Assembly (NCBI RefSeq): GCF_007971025.1
Contig: NZ_CP042436.1
Span: forward strand, 4,278,001-4,342,000
DNA length: 64,000 bases
Reading direction: 5' to 3'
From: Mucilaginibacter ginsenosidivorans
GTDB lineage: Bacteria; Bacteroidota; Bacteroidia; Sphingobacteriales; Sphingobacteriaceae
The notes under the pieces are model-generated. The model did no database searches. It was not told where the DNA came from and saw only the letters and a list, made by a program, of their open reading frames with translations. Shown one piece after another: positions 51,725 through 59,919 of the stretch. The translations under genes and the position numbers were made by a program. Each line of letters opens with the position of its first letter. The stretch's first letter is position 1.

Positions 51725-52300
51725 TTGAAAAATATAAACATTCTCAAAACAGAGGTACTTTCCGATAATTGGTACGTCCTGCGGAAGATAACATACGAAC
51801 ACAAACACCCCGATGGATCAGTCACCACCCAAAGCCGCGAGGCATACGACCGTGGGAATGGCGCGACAATTCTGCTTTATAACAAAGCCGCTCAAACCGT
51901 CATTCTGACCAGGCAATTCCGGATGCCTACTTACCTGAACGGTAACGAAAGCGGTTATTTGATAGAATGTTGCGGGGGCCTGCTGGATAAGGATAACCCA
52001 GAAGAATGCATTCGCAGGGAAACTGAGGAGGAAACGGGCTACAAACTATCGCAAGTTCAAAAAGTATTTGAAGCCTATATGTCGCCGGGTTCGGTAACAG
52101 AGATACTCTATTTTTTTGTCGCCGAATATACCAGGGACATGAAAGTAAGTGATGGCGGCGGTGTGGACGAGGAACACGAGAACATTGAGGTGTTGGAATT
52201 ACCCTTTTCAAAAGCGCTTGAAATGATCGGCACGGGCGAGATCAAAGACGCAAAAACAATGATGCTATTACAATACGCGCAAATAAACAAACTGATATGA
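51725..52300 (+). CDS. NUDIX hydrolase of the GDP-mannose pyrophosphatase (NudK) type
   Basis: 191 residues. N-terminal LKTEVLSDNWYVLRKITYEH is the NudK-type beginning; the NUDIX box is seen in CGGLLDKDNPEECIRRETEE followed by ETGY (GxxxxxExxxxxxREUxEExGU). NudK splits GDP-mannose or ADP-ribose-like nucleotide sugars to monophosphates. TTG is the only start that keeps the family N-terminus. It shares an ATGA overlap with the DUF4406 gene. Confidence 0.85.
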   Translation: MKNINILKTEVLSDNWYVLRKITYEHKHPDGSVTTQSREAYDRGNGATILLYNKAAQTVILTRQFRMPTYLNGNESGYLIECCGGLLDKDNPEECIRRETEEETGYKLSQVQKVFEAYMSPGSVTEILYFFVAEYTRDMKVSDGGGVDEEHENIEVLELPFSKALEMIGTGEIKDAKTMMLLQYAQINKLI

Positions 52301-52665
52301 AAACCCAACCCATGACCATACTTGTAGCCGGCCCCTACCGTTCGGGAACTAATGACGATCCTGTTCTCATGCAGCAAAATCTCGACCGCCTGAACGATTC
52401 CGCCCTGGCGCTTTTCCGGGCGGGCCATATACCGCTGATCGGTGAGTGGCTCGCACTACCGCTTTTAAGGGCTGCGGGTTCCAAAGCTCCGGGCGATGAG
52501 ATCTACCAGGAAATTTCGTATCCTGTCGCTCACCGGCTGATCACCAAATGTGATGCTATCCTGCGGCTCAAAGGTGAATCGTCCGGTGCAGATAAGGATG
52601 TCGAGGTGGCAAAAGGGCATGGTTTGCCGGTCTACTATCAACTGGAAGATATTATAGGGCAATAA
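52297..52665 (+). CDS. DUF4406 / nucleoside 2-deoxyribosyltransferase-like protein
   Basis: 122 residues with the DUF4406 pattern: TILVAGPYRSGTNDDPVLMQ, an AGHIPLIGEWLALPLL segment and the C-terminal CDAILRLKGESSGADKDVEV. The fold is like nucleoside 2-deoxyribosyltransferases, which exchange nucleobases; catalysis is not established for this family. The start overlaps the NUDIX stop codon by 4 nt (ATGA), so translation is coupled and the products may act on the same nucleotide-sugar pool. Confidence 0.85.
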   Translation: MKTQPMTILVAGPYRSGTNDDPVLMQQNLDRLNDSALALFRAGHIPLIGEWLALPLLRAAGSKAPGDEIYQEISYPVAHRLITKCDAILRLKGESSGADKDVEVAKGHGLPVYYQLEDIIGQ

Positions 52666-52689
52666 AACTGATTTATTGCGAATGATTAT

Positions 52690-52697
52690 TACTTTTG
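52690..52697 (+). promoter_or_regulatory. Candidate -7 element TACTTTTG of coaD
   Basis: Exact TAnnTTTG match, 21 nt before the coaD ATG. The -33 half is not clear. Confidence 0.4.
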
Positions 52698-52718
52698 GTG
52701 TGTAAGTATATCATCAGA

Positions 52719-53180
52719 ATGAAAATCGCCCTCTTTCCTGGCTCATTTGACCCCGTTACCAAAGCACATGTCGATATCATCAAACGCTCTGTTGGGCTCT
52801 TCGATAAGCTTTATATCGGTGTCGGTGATAACAGTTCAAAAAAAGGCCTCTTATCAGTCGCAACACGCGAGCAAATGCTGCGGGCTGTTTTTGGTGAAGA
52901 CCCAAGGATCCATATTATTGCATACGAAGGACTTACGGTTGATTTTGCCAGGAGCATCGGCGCCGGCTATATGATCCGGGGTATCCGTACGGTGTCCGAC
53001 TTTGAGTATGAAAAAGCCATAGCACAGATGAACCATTCACTGGCACCGGAAATTGAGAGTATTTTCATCGTCAGCAAGCCTGGGTATTCGTCCATCAGTT
53101 CGACTATTGTACGCGAAATATTACGCCACAACGGCGATGTAAGCCAGTTTGTACCTAAAGAGGCGCTGCCCTTTCTGTGA
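52719..53180 (+). CDS. coaD: Phosphopantetheine adenylyltransferase
   Basis: 153 residues; transfers AMP from ATP to 4'-phosphopantetheine, the fourth step of CoA synthesis. Motifs: GSFDPVTKAHVDIIKRS (nucleotidyltransferase TxxH), FDKLYIGVGDNSSKKG, RGIRTVSDFEYEKA and SSTIVREI. The frame extends eight residues further upstream but the ATG before KIALFPGSFDP matches the family start. Its 3' end overlaps the convergent NUDIX gene by 26 nt. Confidence 0.95.
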   Translation: MKIALFPGSFDPVTKAHVDIIKRSVGLFDKLYIGVGDNSSKKGLLSVATREQMLRAVFGEDPRIHIIAYEGLTVDFARSIGAGYMIRGIRTVSDFEYEKAIAQMNHSLAPEIESIFIVSKPGYSSISSTIVREILRHNGDVSQFVPKEALPFL

Positions 53181-53790
53181 TCATCCCTAATTTCAGCAAA
53201 ACATCCATAATGGAAGGAAAGGTATTGCGAATGATCGGGCCGGTCTCTTCTTTACGGTACCATTTCACTTTGGTTATACCTTCTTCTTTTTGCGGTTTTA
53301 ATTTTCCCAGGCCTGCATAGTTCATCCTGTACCAATAGGTTTTTTTTAACACTACCAGGCCTTTGACGGTATAAGTGTGATAAGTTGTGCAAATTTTTTT
53401 GCCGAGGCCGCTTACTTTTATTCCGCATTCTTCTTCAACCTCGCGCACCGCTCCTTCTTTTTTCTTTTCGCCACGTTCCAACTTGCCTTTGGGCAGGTCC
53501 CATTTGCCGTTACGATAGATGAACAGGAATTGCTCCTTGGTATTTTCAACCACTCCGCCTGCCGCCTCAATCAGAGTATTGCTTTTTATTACTTTTTTCA
53601 GGTAGCTCTTCGCATCCGGACTTATGATATAAAACAGTCGCCCGCCGGGCTTCCCGTTATATTGATTGTAAAATGATTTCAGGTCAAAAGTTTGAGCATC
53701 AATCCTTTGATAACGCTCTACGCGCTTTGGGACAGTCTGCGTTATCAGTATTACTTTTTCGTTGATATAAATTCTGTACTTTTGAGCCAT
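53155..53790 (-). CDS. NUDIX hydrolase (divergent from pyrE)
   Basis: 211 residues. The C-terminal two thirds hold a NUDIX domain: GKWDLPKGKLERGEKKKEGA followed by VREVEEECG. The N-terminal 70 residues (MAQKYRIYINEKVILITQTV) are specific to this subfamily. Substrate unknown; small NUDIX proteins hydrolyse nucleoside diphosphate derivatives. The ATG at 53790 shares two bases with the pyrE ATG on the other strand; the upstream frame extension is antisense to pyrE and unlikely to be translated. Confidence 0.85.
   Translation of the reverse strand: MAQKYRIYINEKVILITQTVPKRVERYQRIDAQTFDLKSFYNQYNGKPGGRLFYIISPDAKSYLKKVIKSNTLIEAAGGVVENTKEQFLFIYRNGKWDLPKGKLERGEKKKEGAVREVEEECGIKVSGLGKKICTTYHTYTVKGLVVLKKTYWYRMNYAGLGKLKPQKEEGITKVKWYRKEETGPIIRNTFPSIMDVLLKLGMITERAAPL
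53777..53784 (+). promoter_or_regulatory. Candidate -7 element TACTTTTG of pyrE
   Basis: Exact match inside the NUDIX coding sequence, ending only 4 nt before the pyrE ATG. If used, pyrE mRNA would be leaderless or almost so. Confidence 0.4.
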
Positions 53791-54430
53791 GTTCAATAAA
53801 AATGAGATCGAGCAACAAGTAGCCGAGTTCCTGCTGCAAATTAAAGCAATTAAATTGCAACCTGACAACCCTTTTACCTGGGCATCAGGATGGAAATCGC
53901 CGATCTATTGCGACAATCGGATCACCCTGTCCCACCCTACCATACGTACGTACATCAGGCAGCAATTGGCGCTTATTATCCAGGAGGAATTTGGAGCCGT
54001 GGGTTGCATAGCCGGCGTTGCGACTGCTGGTATTCCCCAGGGGGCATTAGTTGCACAAGAGCTTGGGTTACCGTTTATTTATGTCCGTTCTAAACCAAAG
54101 GATCACGGAACCGGCAGCTTAATAGAGGGAGAAGTGATGCCCGGCAAACGGATCGTGGTGATCGAAGATCTTATTTCGACCGGAAAAAGCAGTTTACAGG
54201 CAGTAGAAGCTTTGCGGAGTGCCGGGTATGAAGTAGCGGGTCTGGCGGCTATATTCAGCTATGGTTTCGATGTTGCTACCGAGAACTTTAAACAAGCCAA
54301 ATGCAAGTTCTTTACGCTATCCAATTACAACGCTTTAATAAAATACGCCGAACAACATCAGTATATTTCTTCGGATAATGCCGATATATTACGTAAATGG
54401 CGCTCATCGCCCGAAACCTGGGGGCAATAA
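53789..54430 (+). CDS. pyrE: Orotate phosphoribosyltransferase
   Basis: 213 residues; forms OMP from orotate and PRPP in pyrimidine synthesis. Visible: KAIKLQPDNPFTWASGWKSP, the AGVATAGIPQGALVAQELGL region, FIYVRSKPKDHGTGSLIEG (the Lys/His-rich loop) and the PRPP motif RIVVIEDLISTGKSS. Full length. The start codon overlaps that of the divergent NUDIX gene. Together with the dihydroorotase-like gene and guaB this window carries several nucleotide-synthesis genes, but they are not clustered. Confidence 0.96.
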   Translation: MFNKNEIEQQVAEFLLQIKAIKLQPDNPFTWASGWKSPIYCDNRITLSHPTIRTYIRQQLALIIQEEFGAVGCIAGVATAGIPQGALVAQELGLPFIYVRSKPKDHGTGSLIEGEVMPGKRIVVIEDLISTGKSSLQAVEALRSAGYEVAGLAAIFSYGFDVATENFKQAKCKFFTLSNYNALIKYAEQHQYISSDNADILRKWRSSPETWGQ

Positions 54431-54511
54431 TTAGTACCCTTTTTTAACGCTCAGGTGTAATAAAACAGCTGCAATGTTTACCACAAATAAGCTGGCGATC
54501 AATAGTATCAT
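54431..54511 (-). CDS. Possible 26-residue membrane peptide
   Basis: A minus-strand frame immediately after pyrE encodes MILLIASLFVVNIAAVLLHL and six further residues (SVKKGY). It is a single hydrophobic helix with a short basic end, the form of small membrane peptides. No clear ribosome-binding site or promoter was seen. Its stop codon abuts the pyrE stop codon on the opposite strand. Confidence 0.4.
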   Translation of the reverse strand: MILLIASLFVVNIAAVLLHLSVKKGY

Positions 54512-54827
54512 ATGACTTAAATTAAATTAGGTAAGATACATATGGCAAATGCCGTTCCAAACCCAATCCCCTTAACTATAAGCTATATAGTTAACAATAA
54601 GTTGCTATTTTTTAATTAAACACTGAGCAACGTTTTCTACAACGGAAAGTGATATTGAGGAAATATTATTCTCCGGCTTGTTGCGTCATTCCCCAGCACC
54701 GCACAAAAAACAATATAACTTGGTTAGTGCAAACAGACATTGTATATTTAGTCTTTGCCAACCTGGATAGCGATTTACTTTTATAGATGCTTAATTTATT
54801 TCAGTAAACTTTGCCAATTTATTGCAA
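54512..54827. other. 316-nt spacer before the GH116 gene
   Basis: AT-rich with no gene recognised. It may contain the promoters for the small membrane peptide (left) and the GH116 gene (right). Near the right end TAGTCTTTG resembles a -7 box with one extra base. Confidence 0.4.
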
Positions 54828-57449
54828 ATGAAAAAGAACGCCGGAAGAAGAAATTTTTTAAAAAATATCACCCTGAGCGGAGCCATAGCTTTAGTGCCTT
54901 CCGACATTGTAAATCTTACGACAGACAAGGAACAACACGTCCCTGATAAATCCGATCAAAAAGAAACAACCAAACGTGCTTACAATACCGCTTACACGGG
55001 CGAATACCTGAATCGTGTTGCATTCCCGATAGGTGGCATTGGTGCAGGCATGTTTTGCCTTGAGGGGACAGGCTCAATAGCACAGGTCTCGACCCGCAAC
55101 AGCCCGGACATGTTCAACGATCCCGGGGCATTTGCCGCAATAGCTGTGAAGGGGATTGTCAACGGCGCAAAATTGCTTGAAGGCCCGGTGCCTAACTGGA
55201 AAAAATTTGGGCTGCACGATGCCGGCAACGGTTTGGGTGGCTCGACTACCGGCCTGCCGCATTTTCATGCCGCGAGTTTCAAAACGGAGTTCCCATTTGC
55301 TCACATCAAATTGGACGATAAAGATATCCCGCTTGATGTGAAGCTGACTGGATGGAGCCCGTTTATCCCTACTGATGATGATAATTCCAGCCTGCCTGTT
55401 GGAGCGCTCGAATATACTTTTACCAATACAGGCAAATCGGCTATTGAAGCAATATTCTCTTTTAATTCAAAGAATTTTCTAAGGGTCGATGATGGCAAAA
55501 ACAGCATCCGGGAAACAAAAAATGGTTTTATACTTTTTGAAGGCGGAACCAAGGAAAAGCCCTATCCGTCTGAGTTTGCTATGTTTACCGATGACGATAA
55601 GACCATAGTCGACTATTGCTGGTTCAGGGGCGGCTGGTGGGACCCGCTAACCATGGCATGGAACACAGTTAAAAACGCCGAAACCAGGGAAAACCCTCCC
55701 GTACCTGCCGATGCTCCCGGTGCCAGTTTATACGTTCCGTTCAACCTTTCGCCGGGCAAGAAAAAGGTGATCCGCCTGATGATGGCCTGGTACACGCCCG
55801 ATTCAGAGTTAACCTTCGGTGAAATGGGCAGGCGTAAGGATTGCGACCCCTCAAGCGGGTGTTGCAATACGCCAGGCGATCTGCAGCTTGATAAATACGA
55901 TAAGCATTTTGACGGCAAGTTTTATAAACCGTGGTATAGCAGCCGGTTCGAAAGTATCAATGCTGTTATTGATTACTGGAAAAGCCGCTATGATGATCTG
56001 CGGAAAAATAGCGCTCTTTTCAGCAAAGCTTTCTACAATTCAACACTTCCGCCCGAGGTGACCGAAGCGGTGGCCTGCAATCTTTCGATACTTAAATCGC
56101 CAACCGTAATGCGTCAATTCGACGGGCGCCTATGGAGCTTTGAAGGATGCGGCGACAGCGGGGGCTGTTGTCACGGTTCATGCACGCATGTCTGGAACTA
56201 TGCACAGGCCATTCCTCACCTGTTCCCTGCATTGGAGCGTAGCCTTAGGCACACAGAGTTTTGCGAGAGCCAGGACGAAAAAGGGCATCAGAATTTCAGG
56301 TCGAACCTTCCGATCGGTCCCGCAACGCATACTTTCCATGCTGCTGCCGACGGCCAATTGGGTGGCATCATGAAAGTTTATCGCGAATGGCGTATCAGCG
56401 GCGACGATAACTGGCTGCAAAAAATGTATCCCATGGTAAAAGCGAGCCTTGATTATTGTATCCGAACCTGGGACCCGCGCAACAAGGGGGTGGTAGAAGA
56501 GCCACATCATAACACCTACGATATTGAGTTTTGGGGGCCGGATGGAATGCACACGAGTTTTTACATCGGTTCGCTAACCGCCATTATTTTAATGGGTGAA
56601 CATTTGGGGAAGGATGTGAGCGGGTATAAAATGTTACGATCAAAGGCAAAAATTGCGCTTGAAAATCAGCTGTTTGATGGAGAATATTTCATACAGGACA
56701 TTACCTATACGGGATTGAACGCTCAAAACCCGGCTACTGCCAAATCGTATGGCGGCGAATACTCAAAAGAAGCCATAGCGCTTTTAGAGAAAGAGGGCCC
56801 GAAATATCAATACGGCAAAGGTTGCCTGTCCGACGGCATACTCGGCGTCTGGATCGCTCAAATGTGCATGGTACCCGAATCTATCAACAGCAACCTCATC
56901 AAAAGTCACTTACAATCGGTCTTTAAATACAACTTCAAAACCGATCTGAGTGAACATGCCAACCCACAAAGGCCTGCTTACGCCCTGGGGGATGAGGGCG
57001 GCCTGCTACTATGTACCTGGCCGAATGGTGGCAAACTGTCCCTGCCATTTGTCTACAGCGACGAAGTTTGGACCGGTATCGAGCACCAGGTAGCTTCACA
57101 CCTGATGCTCACCGGAGTAGTTAATGAGGGTCTTGCGATACTACGAGCCTCGCGCGACAGGTACGACGGGCGCATCCGCAACCCATTTAATGAATACGAA
57201 TGCGGACATTGGTACGCGCGGGCTTTATCAAGCTATGGATACCTGCAGGCGCTTACCGGTGTAAAGTATGATGCGGTTACCAAAACGCTGCATATCGATT
57301 CAAAAGTGGGGAATTTTACGAGCTTCCTGTCCACGGATACCGGTTTCGGAAATGTAAGCCTGAAGAGTGGCGAGCCATCGATAAATGTTATGTATGGTAA
57401 GATTGATGTAAAAAAAGTTTTCGTATCAGGAAGGGAATCATCACTATGA
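54828..57449 (+). CDS. GH116-family beta-glucosidase (GBA2-like), Tat-exported
   Basis: 873 residues. The N-terminus carries a twin-arginine signal (RRNFLKN at residues 7-13, then a hydrophobic stretch), so it folds before export. The GH116 N-domain starts YTGEYLNRVAFPIGGIGAGM; the catalytic domain has a Cys-rich GCGDSGGCCHGSCTHVWNYA, HHNTYDIEFWGPDGMHTSFY and the C-terminal NEYECGHWYARALSSYGYLQ. GH116 enzymes hydrolyse beta-glucosides or xylosides, or glucosylceramide in animals. An in-frame TTG lies 6 nt upstream of the chosen ATG. Coupled to the next gene by ATGA. Confidence 0.92.
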   Translation: MKKNAGRRNFLKNITLSGAIALVPSDIVNLTTDKEQHVPDKSDQKETTKRAYNTAYTGEYLNRVAFPIGGIGAGMFCLEGTGSIAQVSTRNSPDMFNDPGAFAAIAVKGIVNGAKLLEGPVPNWKKFGLHDAGNGLGGSTTGLPHFHAASFKTEFPFAHIKLDDKDIPLDVKLTGWSPFIPTDDDNSSLPVGALEYTFTNTGKSAIEAIFSFNSKNFLRVDDGKNSIRETKNGFILFEGGTKEKPYPSEFAMFTDDDKTIVDYCWFRGGWWDPLTMAWNTVKNAETRENPPVPADAPGASLYVPFNLSPGKKKVIRLMMAWYTPDSELTFGEMGRRKDCDPSSGCCNTPGDLQLDKYDKHFDGKFYKPWYSSRFESINAVIDYWKSRYDDLRKNSALFSKAFYNSTLPPEVTEAVACNLSILKSPTVMRQFDGRLWSFEGCGDSGGCCHGSCTHVWNYAQAIPHLFPALERSLRHTEFCESQDEKGHQNFRSNLPIGPATHTFHAAADGQLGGIMKVYREWRISGDDNWLQKMYPMVKASLDYCIRTWDPRNKGVVEEPHHNTYDIEFWGPDGMHTSFYIGSLTAIILMGEHLGKDVSGYKMLRSKAKIALENQLFDGEYFIQDITYTGLNAQNPATAKSYGGEYSKEAIALLEKEGPKYQYGKGCLSDGILGVWIAQMCMVPESINSNLIKSHLQSVFKYNFKTDLSEHANPQRPAYALGDEGGLLLCTWPNGGKLSLPFVYSDEVWTGIEHQVASHLMLTGVVNEGLAILRASRDRYDGRIRNPFNEYECGHWYARALSSYGYLQALTGVKYDAVTKTLHIDSKVGNFTSFLSTDTGFGNVSLKSGEPSINVMYGKIDVKKVFVSGRESSL

Positions 57450-57769
57450 AGGTGGCGGAAAATAAAATGGTGGCCTTAAGATATTCAATCAAAAATAGCC
57501 GCGGAGCAGTGATAACGGAAATCATGAACGATACACCATTCAGATACTTATGCGGAAGCGGCGGCATTTTGCCCGCGCTTGAAGAAAATATATACGGTAT
57601 GCATGCCGGCGACCAAAGGTCGTTCGTCTTGTTAAAAGAGGAGCAGCCGGGTTTATTCGAAGACCTGCATATAGATGTAGTAATTGACGAAGTGCTTGAT
57701 CCCACACCTTTTGAAATGCCGCAAATCATATCAAAAGCTGATTGCAGCGGTGGCGATTGCTGCTGCTGA
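57446..57769 (+). CDS. Small FKBP/SlyD-like peptidyl-prolyl isomerase
   Basis: 107 residues. The FKBP-like core is VALRYSIKNSRGAVITEIMN, GSGGILPALEENIYGMHAGD and the ELPFxM-like end VIDEVLDPTPFEM. It then carries a Cys-rich tail (CSGGDCCC), as SlyD has, which could bind metal. No insert-in-flap domain is apparent. The start overlaps the GH116 stop by 4 nt. It may assist folding of the GH116 enzyme before Tat export, but this is inference. Confidence 0.75.
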   Translation: MKVAENKMVALRYSIKNSRGAVITEIMNDTPFRYLCGSGGILPALEENIYGMHAGDQRSFVLLKEEQPGLFEDLHIDVVIDEVLDPTPFEMPQIISKADCSGGDCCC

Positions 57770-57817
57770 TAAACGCCTTAATTTGACCCCGATCCTAAAA
57801 ATCCGCCCGAATAACCG

Positions 57818-57825
57818 TACCTTTG
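57818..57825 (+). promoter_or_regulatory. Candidate -7 element TACCTTTG of the ABC-F gene
   Basis: Exact TAnnTTTG match, 19 nt before the ABC-F ATG. No TTG at the proper distance. Confidence 0.4.
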
Positions 57826-57844
57826 CCGCAAATTAAGGTGCAGT

Positions 57845-59473
57845 ATGATAACAATATCCAATCTTTCACTTCGCTACGGTAAGCGTACACTTTTTGAAGA
57901 TGTTAACTTAAAATTTACCCAGGGCAATTGCTACGGTATTATCGGCGCTAATGGCGCAGGTAAATCAACGTTTTTAAAGATACTTTCGGGCGATATTGAT
58001 CCCACAAGCGGATCGGTAAGTTTTACGCCAGGCGAACGCATGGCCGTGCTAAGCCAAAACCACTATGCGTTTGATGAATTTACCGTTATTGAAGCTGTGA
58101 TGATGGGGCATAAGGAAATGTATGCCGTGATGAAAGAGAAAGACGCTATTTACCTGAAAGAGGATTTTTCTGATGCAGACGGCGAACGTGCAGGCGAACT
58201 GGAAAACCTTTTTGCCGAAATGGACGGTTGGAACGCTGAAAGTAATGCCGCAACGCTGTTAAGTAACCTCGGCATCAAAGAGGAGTTTCACTATAGTTTA
58301 GTTAAGGATCTGGACAATACCCAAAAGGTACGTGTATTATTGGCCCAGGCGTTGTTCGGCAAGCCCGATATCTTATTACTGGATGAGCCCACGAACGATC
58401 TGGATATCCATACAGTAAGCTGGTTAGAGGACTTCTTAGCCAGTTATGAGGCCATCGTACTAGTGGTATCGCACGACAGGCACTTCCTGGATACAGTTTG
58501 TACCCACGTGGTTGATATAGATTTTGGCAAGATGACCATATTTACCGGTAACTACACATTCTGGTACGAGTCGAGCCAGTTGGCTTTACGCCAGCGTTCC
58601 GATCAGAATAAGAAGCTGGAAGACAAGGTTAAGGAACTGCAGGATTTTATCCGCCGCTTCAGTGCGAACGCCTCCAAATCTAAACAGGCAACAAGCCGTA
58701 AAAAAGCCCTGGATAAGATCAATCTTGAAGAAATACAGCCATCGAACCGCAAATACCCGGGTATTATATTCAATAACCTTGGCCGCGAGGCCGGTGACCA
58801 GATATTGCAGATCGAGGGTCTGAGTAAATCCTTGAATGGCGAACTTTTGTTCGATAATATTCGCCTGATCGTCAATAAAGGAGATAAAATTGCCGTCTTG
58901 TCGCAAAATAGTTTAGCAACCACGGCCTTCTACAATATTCTTACCGGAAGGGACAAGGATTTTAAAGGCGAATTTAAATGGGGAGTAACCATCAATTTCG
59001 CCGATATCCCCATTGATAACACGGAATATTTTGAAGGCAAGGATGAAAACCTGATCGATTGGCTGCGGGAGTACTCCACCGGTGATAAGGACGACCAGTT
59101 CATCCGCGGTTTCCTGGGCCGGATGCTATTCTCGGGCGAGGAAGTATTGAAAAAGAGCAATGTACTGTCAGGAGGCGAAAAAATGCGCTGCATGTTCAGC
59201 CGTATGATGCTGCAGCAGGCTAACCTGTTAATGTTTGACGAACCGACCAACCACCTCGACCTCGAATCGATAACGGCGCTCAATAACGGTATGAAGGATT
59301 TCAGGGGTACTATCCTGTTCACTTCGCGCGACCATGAACTGACCGAAACAGTCGCAAATCGCGTAATAGAACTGACACCCGGCGGCCTGATCGATAAACT
59401 GATGACGTACGACGAATACATCAACAGCGATGCAGTGCAAAAGCAAAGGGATGAAATGTATGCTTTAGCATAG
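57845..59473 (+). CDS. ABC-F family ATPase (YkpA/YbiT-like)
   Basis: 542 residues with two ABC domains and no membrane domain. Domain 1: Walker A GANGAGKSTFLKIL and Walker B ILLLDEPTNDLD; its signature is LDNTQKVRV in place of LSGGQ, as in YkpA-like members. Linker: KSKQATSRKKALDKIN. Domain 2: a Walker A replaced by AVLSQNSLATTAF, signature LSGGEKMRCMFSRMML and Walker B LLMFDEPTNHLD. ABC-F proteins bind the ribosome and act on translation or antibiotic protection. The second P-loop lacks the GKS/T Lys, so site 2 is probably degenerate. Confidence 0.92.
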   Translation: MITISNLSLRYGKRTLFEDVNLKFTQGNCYGIIGANGAGKSTFLKILSGDIDPTSGSVSFTPGERMAVLSQNHYAFDEFTVIEAVMMGHKEMYAVMKEKDAIYLKEDFSDADGERAGELENLFAEMDGWNAESNAATLLSNLGIKEEFHYSLVKDLDNTQKVRVLLAQALFGKPDILLLDEPTNDLDIHTVSWLEDFLASYEAIVLVVSHDRHFLDTVCTHVVDIDFGKMTIFTGNYTFWYESSQLALRQRSDQNKKLEDKVKELQDFIRRFSANASKSKQATSRKKALDKINLEEIQPSNRKYPGIIFNNLGREAGDQILQIEGLSKSLNGELLFDNIRLIVNKGDKIAVLSQNSLATTAFYNILTGRDKDFKGEFKWGVTINFADIPIDNTEYFEGKDENLIDWLREYSTGDKDDQFIRGFLGRMLFSGEEVLKKSNVLSGGEKMRCMFSRMMLQQANLLMFDEPTNHLDLESITALNNGMKDFRGTILFTSRDHELTETVANRVIELTPGGLIDKLMTYDEYINSDAVQKQRDEMYALA

Positions 59474-59588
59474 AAATCGGTAACCGGAGACCCGGAATTT
59501 GGAAAAAAGTTTGTTAATCTTTAATCGCTGGTCGCTGGTCATTATTTTTTAAAAAAAAATCCGTTTATTTGCAGCCCAAACAAAACCC

Positions 59589-59661
59589 GACTCCGTAGCT
59601 CAGTTGGTAGAGCAACAGACTCTTAATCTGTGGGTCCTGAGTTCGAGCCTCAGCGGGGTCA
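59589..59661 (+). tRNA. tRNA-Lys (anticodon CTT)
   Basis: 73-nt cloverleaf: acceptor GACTCCG pairing with CGGGGTC, D arm AGCTCAGTTGGTAGAGC, anticodon stem ACAGA/TCTGT around CTCTTAA giving CTT, T arm GAGTTCGAGCC, discriminator A. Decodes AAG. CCA is not encoded. A TTTATTTG sequence 18 nt upstream is a poor -7 match. Confidence 0.95.
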
Positions 59662-59707
59662 CTACAAACAAAACCGCTTCTTTACCAGAAGCGGTTTTTG
59701 TTTGTAG
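59662..59707. terminator. Terminator after tRNA-Lys
   Basis: A roughly 20-bp nearly perfect stem: CTACAAACAAAACCGCTTCT with AGAAGCGG and onwards, a five-base loop and T-rich 3' arm. Symmetrical enough to act from both sides. Confidence 0.85.
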
Positions 59708-59789
59708 TTTTTTGAAGGCTATGCGTTATCATTATTGTACAGGTTGTCCCGGGACTGTATTTCTTATCGTCGTTCCGGATCGTTGTCGA

Positions 59790-59918
59790 TCATTTTAAAA
59801 AGAAACCCAGTAACCCCTTTTGCACCTGCGCGGTTTGTTCCTGAACGATCCAATGCCCGGCATCTTTGATGATCGCCTCATGTTTCACATGGAAAAGCTC
59901 TTTTTTTTTCCGGACCAT
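59790..59918 (-). pseudogene. Alpha/beta-hydrolase C-terminal remnant
   Basis: A minus-strand frame reads HVKHEAIIKDAGHWIVQEQT and then AQVQKGLLGFFLK to a stop. AGHWIVQEQ is the typical final His motif of alpha/beta hydrolases followed by a helix. The rest of the protein is absent; the frame is bounded upstream by a TAA at the end of the ASPIC/UnbV gene and a run of nine T. Most likely the tail of a deleted hydrolase gene. Confidence 0.5.
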
Positions 59919-59919
59919 G

